Positions 1-8,900 of a stretch of 18,472 bases of DNA are shown one piece after another. Origin of the DNA: Trichomonas tenax (Eukaryota > Parabasalia > Trichomonadida > Trichomonadidae); the NCBI GenBank assembly GCA_023091735.1, contig JALKBU010001008.1:1-18472 (forward strand). Reading direction: 5' to 3'. A program made the translations under genes and the position numbers. How positions within the stretch are numbered: position 1 is the stretch's first letter; the number at the start of each line of letters is the position of its first letter. The notes under the pieces are model-generated. The model had not been told where the DNA came from, made no database searches, and saw nothing but the letters and a program-made list of their open reading frames with translations.

Positions 1-1159
1 GTTCAATCCATTTCAACCTATTGACACTTTTCCATTTTTTTCCCACGCAAACACGTCACTTTCCTTTATTTTGACATGCTGACTTTACATGTCAGAAAAG
101 CACGTTGTTCTATTTTGTCCCAGTCCCATGCTTTTTCCTTTTACAATAGTGCTTTTTCACCAGCATTATTTTTGGATCAAAAAGTTGAAAATATTGATTA
201 TTGCATATTGTTTAATACATATTACTTGTTTATAAATTCTGTTATATTTATTTTTTCTGATTTCTTCCATATCTCAACTTCTTCGTGACTGCCTTTCACC
301 GGGAATTTGGATGCTGTTGTCTTGAAAAACAAGCTATGCCTTTTTGTAGCTGAGGCTCCGCAATAAAAGGCTTGTAACCCAGGTTAAATTATGCACTTTT
401 TCCCCATGGAAGCTTTAAGATTACAACACAATTAGATGGCTGTAAAACCAAGAAAAAATGCAATTTTCAACAAAATCGATTTCATAGACTAATCAACGAG
501 GTAAATTGTGATATTACGCTGTTGTGGAATTAAATGGAAACAGTGTAGACAAAGCTTACCTCAAAATCAGTCATTTACACTCAACCTAAGAAGCACTTTA
601 ATATTGTCGCTAATAATTATCTCATACATTTTCACCCTAAGACAATTCGTACCAATCTCTCGACTCTGTATCTCAGATACCGTTTGTTGTTGCTTTCCTT
701 ATGTACAATCTTATAATAAAATTTTATCTTATTATCTATTATTAAAATGTTACTATCAATTTCTTTAATTGTAGTGTAACCTTATACTCTTGATAACCTA
801 TTATTCGATTTCCAAATTAACTCCAATTAGATGCTGTTGGCGTTAAAAAATCTGACACATCAGCTCATCCTTAAGAGCAAAAAAAATTGGTAGTGAGGTT
901 TACATGTCAGACTCTCAAAAGCCTTTCAGAATGCTATCAAAAGTCCAGCACTTTACTACCGACTTTTTTAAAGCACTATAAGAATTATTTGATGAAAATT
1001 TGAAAAATTTATGTTTATAAATAAATCGAACCACAGAAACATTTAACAACATAATTAGAAACAAAATTTTAATTATCGAAAAAGTAACATCATGTCTTAT
1101 ATTTGAATTGATTCGTAAAATCTAAAAAAAACTCATTAATTTTTCTTTTTCCAAGTTCC
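1..1159. other. Intergenic region, no supported gene
   Basis: No reading frame here has an ATG start, useful length and recognisable composition together. One short minus-strand stretch (about 299-388, 30 codons) reads like protein (it includes GYKPFIAEPQLQKG) but is closed by stops on both sides; it could be decayed coding debris. The first nine bases (GTTCAATCC) resemble a tRNA T-arm, but nothing upstream is visible to test that. The stretch before 1133 is the presumed promoter and upstream region of the helicase gene. Confidence 0.5.
1133..1139 (+). promoter_or_regulatory. Initiator-like element upstream of the helicase
   Basis: TCATTAA matches the trichomonad Initiator core TCA-Y-W, with the presumed +1 A at 1135, 25 nt before the ATG at 1160. 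It departs from the longer consensus TCAYWYT at the sixth position, so it is weaker than the two perfect Initiators elsewhere in this window. Confidence 0.4.
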
Positions 1160-4100
1160 ATGTGCCCTCCAAAGAAGAATAGATGGCCTGAAAAATATAA
1201 GCCAAGGAAAGACACACCTAAAGAAGGAGAACAAACACCAAGAAATGATGAAATGAAAGAAGAAAGTCCAAAAATACCAGAATCATTGCCAAAAGATGAA
1301 TTGCATGAGTTTGATCAAGTGAGTGATGATGATTCAAAAACTGAAAAAATTGAAAAAACAACAACAGAACAAAAAGATGCAGAAATAAATGAGGGAGATA
1401 CAGAAGCAAAAGATGATACTGGAGTTAATAGCTTGCTTAACATGAAAAACAAGACAAAAAGAGGTAAGAAGAAACAGGAAAAAGATAAGCAAAAAGAAAC
1501 CAAAAAGCAAATTGATCCATCGAGTATTGTTGTTAACCAGGAACAAAAAATAGAGAAGATCGAATATCCAAAGTATGAAAAACCATTGGATTCATATGAA
1601 TCATTAATTGAAGCCATCGATGTTGTTAAACAGAAGTTTGAAATGAAAAAAGATGACTTATATCAAAGAATCTTATCTACAATTCAATCAGAGTTAAAGC
1701 CGCAATTCTATGAATCAAATCCAGATGAAATGAAAGTTTACAAAGAAGTCATCAAATTTGTTCTTGATTATGATTTCAATATTAAGGATAACAATTACAA
1801 AGTATTCCAAACAAACATTTCTAGATCTTTTCAGGGTCTCGAATTTCTATTGAAGATACCAGAGAAAGCATTAAATATTGCAAAAGGATTGTTCAAGATG
1901 TCATTTATGCACAAATCTATTGATTATTCACAGTTCCCAACTTTCCTTCCTGTTCTTGGAAATGCATTAAGTTTTATCTCTGAATCTGCTCCTGTTGTTA
2001 GTTTCAAAGGTGTTACAGGAAGTGGAAAAACAAGATGCATGCCTTTTATTTTGGCTATTCGTTCAATTATTGAAAGAGGAAACCAATCATTCATTATAAT
2101 GTCTCAACCAGGAAGATCCACTGTTAAAGACAAAGAAAGAGATTTTTCCAAATTCTTCTCACCCGATGATGTGATAATCAAGACTGATGAGAATTCCTTA
2201 ATCAAGTTATACAGCCATCATAAGAACATCAAAGTCCCGGTAATTGGAATTCTTTCTCCAATCAAAATACTTAAATTGATCAAACTGTATGATAGCATAT
2301 ATCCATTCACAAGATTCATTCTCGATGAAGTTCACGAGAGACCAATCGAACTTGATGTTTTGATTTCATGCATCAGCCAAAATATTTCATACAATAAATC
2401 AATGCAAGTGTTTTTGATGACAGCAACTCCTGATCCAAGAATATCCAAATGCTTTAAGAATCGAGTCAAAAATTTAAACATCAAGGAAAGCACATTATTC
2501 AATATCAGAGAATTCAGTTTCCATGTTGACAAGACCAGAGAAATACCACCAAAGATCGCCGATAGTTTATTGGATAACTTGGAAAGAATGATTACAAGTC
2601 GCTTGAAGCCCGGACACATTCTAATTTTCACGAGTGGAAACTCACAAATCAAAGCTATTTGTTCTTCTGTGAATGACAAATGGAATGAAAAATTCAAGAA
2701 TGATCAAAGAATCTCATTACTAAATATCCCAGAAACTGTTCTTTCTTCTGAAGTTGAATCCCAAAAAGCATTCGAGAACTTGGTTACAGACAAAAAGAAA
2801 CTCTATGCTCTTTTAATTCCATATGCAGGGTATAAATCAGAAAATCAGAAGAAAATCGCGAAATACAATATCGAAAACTACAAAAATATCATCAAAGTTG
2901 TTGTTGCTACTGATGCAATCGAATCTTCCATCACTATTGATGATTTGGCTGTTGTCATTGATTTAGGTGTTTGCAATGTACCAGAATTCGACATGAACAC
3001 TGGAATTACATGTCTCCATGAAGAGGCAATTTCCAAGCAATCGATTGAACAGAGGAAAGGAAGAGTTGGCAGAGTCAGAGATGGTATCTATATCAGATAT
3101 TACAAGCAATATAATGAAAATCCAGAGACAAGTATTCCAACTATCCTATCAACAGATTTATCTTCAGCTATGGTTGAGCTGAGGTACATTGATTACAAAC
3201 TTGAAGAAATCAATAATTTGCCAGATAAAGTTGATGATCAGACACTTATTCAAGCATTAGATATTCTCCGCAAATGCAATGCCATTAATGAAGAAGGAAA
3301 CATTACAGACAGAGGACTCGAGATCAGAGAATTGATCCCAATCACTCCATATATGGCCGCATCAATTCTTGACCTCAGTGAAAGATGCGATGAATTGATT
3401 GAAGAGCCAATTGAGAAAAAATCCGAATTGATTAAGCTGTTTGCTGCATTGGTTATCTTAATTTCAAGTGAATCAGGACTTGTTGCTGAACCATTGAACG
3501 AGAAGATTGTTAAATGCTATGACACAAAATCTGATTTGATCACAGCACTTTCAGTAATATTCAACCTCGTTAAAGAAAGAGGTGATATCAAAGATAATGC
3601 CATTTTATATGGACTTAATCCAAAATCAGTTGTCAACATCACAGGAAAAACTATTGATTATGCACACAAGTTCAATGTTCTCGACGAAAACACAAAGCCA
3701 TATCAAGTTTGGGAAAAGTTGCAGTTTGTTTTCAAATCATGTGATTTTCATTCGAAATTTACCCCTGTTTTCTTGGAATGTATCAATAACAATAATGGTG
3801 AGTGGATCGATATTCACACATTCGATTTCAAATGCCTTTTCAATGTTTTGGAAGATCCAAGAATTTTATTCTCAGGACATCCTTCGTTAAGTTTCCATGG
3901 AAACAAACTAGCATCAATGAAATGCCATCCTAGAAACGGATCTATGAGTCTTGATATCCCGCCTAAATGTTTAATCTGGAATATCCATCGAAACAAAACA
4001 AAAAGCACAAATTACGGCCAGTTTTTGCATGCGTTAACTACAGACAGAACAAATTTGGATGCTATTCAAGTCCCTGATTGCTTGAAGAATAATATTACAA

Positions 4101-5770
4101 TAAAAATCCTTACAGATTCAATTGATAAGAAACAACTTAATCCATTTATTACAAATGAATACTTGGGAAATTCATGCAATCAAGCATATTTTTATTTTTC
4201 AAAAGATCAGAGCATCATCAATTTCATGCCATTACAGAAATACAGAGAAACAACTATTAAGGAAGTTAACAATCTTTTAACAAAAACATCATCTCTAATG
4301 CCTTATGCTCCTTCAGCAATTGCAAGATCGAAGTTTGATTGTGTTTGCTTAATTAACGGTAATGAAACAAATTCTCTTGATGTCAAAGTTTTTAAATTGA
4401 GTAAAATTCATACATATGCCTTTGATTTAAAGGCAATTGATTACATCCTATCTCATATCGAAGACATCGGAAAAACAATCCATATCATTATGGATAAAGA
4501 CACGATAATCAGAAAAATGAAAAGACATGTCCTGAGTTCGAAATGCATAGATGAAGATTTGAATATCAATATCATTTCTACAATTGATTTACCTCTCAAT
4601 TTTCAATCTATTGATTATAAACGAGTTAATGATGACCATGAAAGATACAGTGCGCTATTGTCCGATCTTGATAATGAAAAAATCGAATATTTTCTGGAAA
4701 ATATGAAACAATATTGCTCTTTTGATGATATTGATTCAAACGATCTCCAATCAATTCCTGGCTATGCTAAAGGTGATATCGAATTTTCCAAATGGATGTA
4801 TATGACCAAATTGATATTGACATGCCCTTATAAATTCATTCCTAAAGTTGAAGAAGGCAAAGATCAACCTGCTTGGGGTGATGACAATAAATTTATTGCA
4901 GCATTGAACAAAGTCTCAACCAAATTTGGAAAGCTAATTACTGAGCACAAAATTATTCATATCAAAGCTCATGTCACAATTGCTGCTCCATTTTATATGT
5001 CTTTTATTAAGGAAATTGAGAACGAATTATTCTCAAAGCATGAACAACAACTATTTATTCCTGAAACAGTTGCGCCATCTTATCTTTTCAGCAATCCAGT
5101 TTTCATTGAAAAGTTCAAATCATGGCTTCAAAATCACCATGTAAATCTTGCCCTCAGAAATTCCAAATTCTATGGATTTCCAGATGAGATACACAAAGCA
5201 CAACTCGCTATTCAACAATATCAGCCAAAAATTGATATTAAGACAAAGTTCCTGAGATTCGATTATGATATTGATGCGTTAACAAACTTTGTTCTTGCAC
5301 AAAATGTTGGAAAGAATTCGATGCAAAAAGTTTACATAAGCCAACAACACTTCGTGATTGTTTTGCCTGATGATGATGTTCAAAATATTGATTTTTCGAA
5401 ATTCATAAGAGAGAAAAATGAATTGTGCGATATTTGCCATTGCAACTCTAAGAAATTATCAAAACAAATCATTTATGATTTCACAACTCCTGAAAAGAAA
5501 ATTCAGTTTTGTATTGACTGCATGAATAAGGTATTCAAATTTGCTGCATATTCAAACTCGAGTGAAATTGCACCTTTACATAAATTGAATGTGCCATTTG
5601 CTCAATTTGTTTATTTAATGGAAAAAGAAAAGCAAATCAATTCATCATATATCGAAAAGTTTATCGGAAATATTTGCAGAAAAGCACTTGCTGACTACAA
5701 ACCAATTGAAGACATAAAGCTTCCACGATTTGGTCCCCGAGTTGCAGGAATTTTGCTAACATATTTATAA
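1160..5770 (+). CDS. DEAH-box ATP-dependent RNA helicase, extended C-terminus
   Basis: A 1,536-residue superfamily 2 helicase of the DEAH/DHX class, expected to unwind or remodel RNA using ATP. Motif I is GVTGSGKT (284-291, Walker lysine 290). Motif II is DEVH (389-392), followed by ER. Motif III is TAT (421-423). Motif V is ATDAIESSITI (from 583) and motif VI is QRKGRVGR (631-638). A winged-helix/HA2-like segment follows motif VI, around residues 690-780. The first ~130 residues are highly charged and Lys/Glu-rich, with the basic run KNKTKRGKKK that could be a nuclear or RNA-binding signal. The C-terminal ~700 residues have no domain I recognise except a Cys cluster, CDICHC (1423-1428) and CIDC (1451-1454), which looks like a zinc-binding site. 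DEVH instead of DEAH and TAT instead of SAT are tolerated variants in the class. The length exceeds typical spliceosomal DEAH helicases. Plant DEAH11/12-type helicases also have long C-termini with Cys-rich modules, but the full RING-IBR signature is not seen here. The gene is intronless and ends in TAA. Confidence 0.92.
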   Translation: MCPPKKNRWPEKYKPRKDTPKEGEQTPRNDEMKEESPKIPESLPKDELHEFDQVSDDDSKTEKIEKTTTEQKDAEINEGDTEAKDDTGVNSLLNMKNKTKRGKKKQEKDKQKETKKQIDPSSIVVNQEQKIEKIEYPKYEKPLDSYESLIEAIDVVKQKFEMKKDDLYQRILSTIQSELKPQFYESNPDEMKVYKEVIKFVLDYDFNIKDNNYKVFQTNISRSFQGLEFLLKIPEKALNIAKGLFKMSFMHKSIDYSQFPTFLPVLGNALSFISESAPVVSFKGVTGSGKTRCMPFILAIRSIIERGNQSFIIMSQPGRSTVKDKERDFSKFFSPDDVIIKTDENSLIKLYSHHKNIKVPVIGILSPIKILKLIKLYDSIYPFTRFILDEVHERPIELDVLISCISQNISYNKSMQVFLMTATPDPRISKCFKNRVKNLNIKESTLFNIREFSFHVDKTREIPPKIADSLLDNLERMITSRLKPGHILIFTSGNSQIKAICSSVNDKWNEKFKNDQRISLLNIPETVLSSEVESQKAFENLVTDKKKLYALLIPYAGYKSENQKKIAKYNIENYKNIIKVVVATDAIESSITIDDLAVVIDLGVCNVPEFDMNTGITCLHEEAISKQSIEQRKGRVGRVRDGIYIRYYKQYNENPETSIPTILSTDLSSAMVELRYIDYKLEEINNLPDKVDDQTLIQALDILRKCNAINEEGNITDRGLEIRELIPITPYMAASILDLSERCDELIEEPIEKKSELIKLFAALVILISSESGLVAEPLNEKIVKCYDTKSDLITALSVIFNLVKERGDIKDNAILYGLNPKSVVNITGKTIDYAHKFNVLDENTKPYQVWEKLQFVFKSCDFHSKFTPVFLECINNNNGEWIDIHTFDFKCLFNVLEDPRILFSGHPSLSFHGNKLASMKCHPRNGSMSLDIPPKCLIWNIHRNKTKSTNYGQFLHALTTDRTNLDAIQVPDCLKNNITIKILTDSIDKKQLNPFITNEYLGNSCNQAYFYFSKDQSIINFMPLQKYRETTIKEVNNLLTKTSSLMPYAPSAIARSKFDCVCLINGNETNSLDVKVFKLSKIHTYAFDLKAIDYILSHIEDIGKTIHIIMDKDTIIRKMKRHVLSSKCIDEDLNINIISTIDLPLNFQSIDYKRVNDDHERYSALLSDLDNEKIEYFLENMKQYCSFDDIDSNDLQSIPGYAKGDIEFSKWMYMTKLILTCPYKFIPKVEEGKDQPAWGDDNKFIAALNKVSTKFGKLITEHKIIHIKAHVTIAAPFYMSFIKEIENELFSKHEQQLFIPETVAPSYLFSNPVFIEKFKSWLQNHHVNLALRNSKFYGFPDEIHKAQLAIQQYQPKIDIKTKFLRFDYDIDALTNFVLAQNVGKNSMQKVYISQQHFVIVLPDDDVQNIDFSKFIREKNELCDICHCNSKKLSKQIIYDFTTPEKKIQFCIDCMNKVFKFAAYSNSSEIAPLHKLNVPFAQFVYLMEKEKQINSSYIEKFIGNICRKALADYKPIEDIKLPRFGPRVAGILLTYL

Positions 5771-5977
5771 TCAAAGCAAGTTTAATGGTTTCAATAATAA
5801 TGATTAAACATTACACATTTGCCATATTAATATTAACCTCATTTTGAATAAACCATCTCAATATTTTATTTGAACACAAATCACATGGAAATATACTGCA
5901 TAGCTCGGTAATACAATTTTTTTGACATTGTGAATATATTTTTGACATGCAATTTTAAAAGTACCGTTTATTATTTA

Positions 5978-8900
5978 ATGGAAAAGTCTCAAAAATCAGC
6001 GATTTGGGACTCCAGCTCAGAACTTTCATCAAAAAGCCAATTAGAAGATGAAATTGATGAAAATACATCAATTACAAAGGAATCATCCAAAAATTCAAAA
6101 TCAAGATCATCATTAAGTCAAGATAATTCACAAAATACCTCAATAAATGATTATTCAGCTCCATCATCACAATTGTCGATCATAAATGGAAGCGAAACAT
6201 TACTTTTAGACGAATGCATGGAAAAATTAGAAAATTTAACGAGCGAAAATGACGCGTTACGTAAAGAAAATGAAGGATTTCGTGAATTAGCAAGATCTCT
6301 GCAGAATCAGCTTGATGAAAGAGTTAATCTTTTGGATTCATTGAATAACGAGAAGAGCGACTTACAAACGCATTTAACTCAACTACAGACCCAGATAGAA
6401 CAGCTTGCTAAAGAAAATTCTGAGATGAAAAAAATGTTTGAACAAAATAATGCAGAAATAACAGAATCGCACGATGAAAAGCTTAAAAAACTTGAGAGCA
6501 CATTATCTACAAAGTATGAGTCTGAAATAACAAAAATGAAGAAAGATTTTGAATCTGAATCATTAAAATCAAAATCTGCTGAAGAGAGATTGGTCAATTT
6601 CCGTGAAGAGTCAGCAAAAACCATAGTGTCGCTAAATTATCAAATATCTTCATTAAGTGATGAAATCAATTCTCTAAATGATCAATTATCACAAAACAAA
6701 CAGTCTCCAGATCAAGAAGCAATTGATGAAAATGAAGCTCTGAAAGAGAAATTAGAAAATACTGAAAAATCATTGAAGAAAGCAAATGAAACAATCGAAA
6801 TTCTTGAAAAAGAAATTGATGATCTCTCAGAACAATTGGAATCACAATCTATAAATCCAAACACTGAAGAATTCGAAAATCATGTCAATGCGGTCAAAAC
6901 ACTTAAAGAAGAGAATGAAAGAGTACATGAAGAACTTGAAACTATCAAAAATGATAATATTTCATTAAAGACGAATCTCGAAAGAATGAAATCTGAAGTA
7001 GAAAGTTCAAAGAGAGACAAAGAACAGATGCAAATAGAATTGAAGAAATATATGCAAGAAAATGATGATATTATCAAAGAAATTGATGAATTAAATAGTA
7101 AAATCGAAACACTTGAAGAAGATCTTAAAACAGTTAAAGATGAAAAAGAAGAACTCACAAAGAAGTTGAATTCAACACCCGAAAACTTGGAAAAGGAAGA
7201 AAGAGATTCGCAAATATCAAATTTGGAATCAGAAAACAAAACTCTAAAAGAAGGCATTGAAAAACTTAAAGAAGAGAACGAAAAATTCAAATCAGACATT
7301 GAAAAATTACAAAGTAATATTCAAAATATCAATAAAGAGATGAAGAACATAAAGGATGAAAATATTTTGTTCAATGAACAAGTTGTGAAACAAAAGAAAG
7401 AAATAGACTCAAAGAAATTAGAAATTGAAAATCTCAAAAAGGAGAATGAAGCAATCAAGAAAGAAAACGATGAAGCAAATTCAATAAATGAATCAATCAC
7501 CGCTGAAAACAAGAAATTAAAAGAACAAATCGATGAAATTCAAGCAGAAAATGATGATCTAAATACTCAAATCGAGAAAATCAATGAAGAAAAGGCAGAA
7601 ACAGAAAATGAAGCCGATGCAAGATATATTGCTTTGGCAGATGAAAATGAAGAATTGAAATCTCAAAATTCTAATTTTGAAGAAAAAGTTTCAACTCTTG
7701 AATTCACAATCGAAGAAATTAAAACACAACTCGAGACTTCAGAGGCAGAAGCTAAGAATCTTAAATCTGAAAATGAAGACTTAAAGGCAGATATTGAATC
7801 AATGCAAAATTCACATTCATTGAGCATGTTAGAGAATGAAATGAACGCAAAATTAGAAGCATTAACAAACGAAAACACACAACTCAAAACACAAAACTCA
7901 AATCTACAATCGAAAGTTGATGAATTAGAAACAAAGATTCAAACTAATGCCAAAGAAGAAAATGATGCTAAAATTAAAGATTTAACAGAAGTCAACGAAA
8001 AAATAAGTAATGAAAAGATTGTAGCAGAAATGAAAATTAAAGTTCTTGAAGATGAAAATAAATATCTTAGATCAGAGGCAGAAGACATTCAAGCTGAAAA
8101 TGATGCTCTTCAGAGAACATTAACTTTAATTGAAGGCAAAAATAAAGTTAAAACTAATAAGCAAAATGAAGAAATGCAAAAACAAATCGAGGAATTGGAG
8201 CAAGAAAATGCTGATCTAAAAGCAGAAATAGAATCACTGACTAATTCACATTCATTGAGTATGCTTGAGACGGAAATGAACGCAAAACTCACTACTTTAA
8301 CTGAACAAAATGCGATCTTCAAGCAAGAAAACATAAATCTTTGGAAAGAAATCGAACGTGTGAAATCAGATTATTCAAAACTCGAAAAGTTATCAGACAG
8401 TGCTAAAAAAGAATTGGATAATGTTAAATCGGAAAATAGTAAACTCCAGAATGTGGTAGAAAACGCAAAGAAAGAAGCAGAACAGTTGAAGGCAGAAAAT
8501 GAGAAACTTGCTGAAATATCTGAAAGATCAAACTCTGAAAAAGAAGAATATAACGCAATGAAAGGAATTGTTGATTCTTATGGAAAAGAATATTCAGAAA
8601 TGAAGCAACAAATTGAAGAGTTAACATTGCAAAACAGAACACTTGCAACATCAAATGAAGACTTGAAGCAAGAAAACAAAGCAATGCAGGTTGAAATTGA
8701 TGAATACTTAAAAGAAATCGAAACACTTAGAACAGATATAAATGTTGGTGATGAAAAACAAGTTGATGCATTAAATGATAAAGTCATTGAAGCTGAGAAA
8801 TCAATTAATGATATGAAGAAAGAAATCGTATCTCGTAAGGAATCAAATGATAATTTAAGACAACTAAATGAACATTTATCATTTGCAAATGCTGAATTAG

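Noticed and set aside
1..9. GTTCAATCC at the window edge as a tRNA T-arm
   Set aside because: The rest of the putative tRNA would lie outside the window; a 9-nt match alone is not evidence.
76..288. 70-codon plus-strand ORF
   Set aside because: It is Phe/Ile/Ser-rich, has no Initiator near its ATG and no recognisable pattern; chance open frame in AT-rich DNA.
299..388. Protein-like minus-strand segment (GYKPFIAEPQLQKG)
   Set aside because: Only 30 codons between stops; it could be transposon debris, but nothing supports a family.
508..768. 86-codon plus-strand ORF
   Set aside because: It begins at GTG, which a trichomonad gene would not use, and its composition is non-protein-like.
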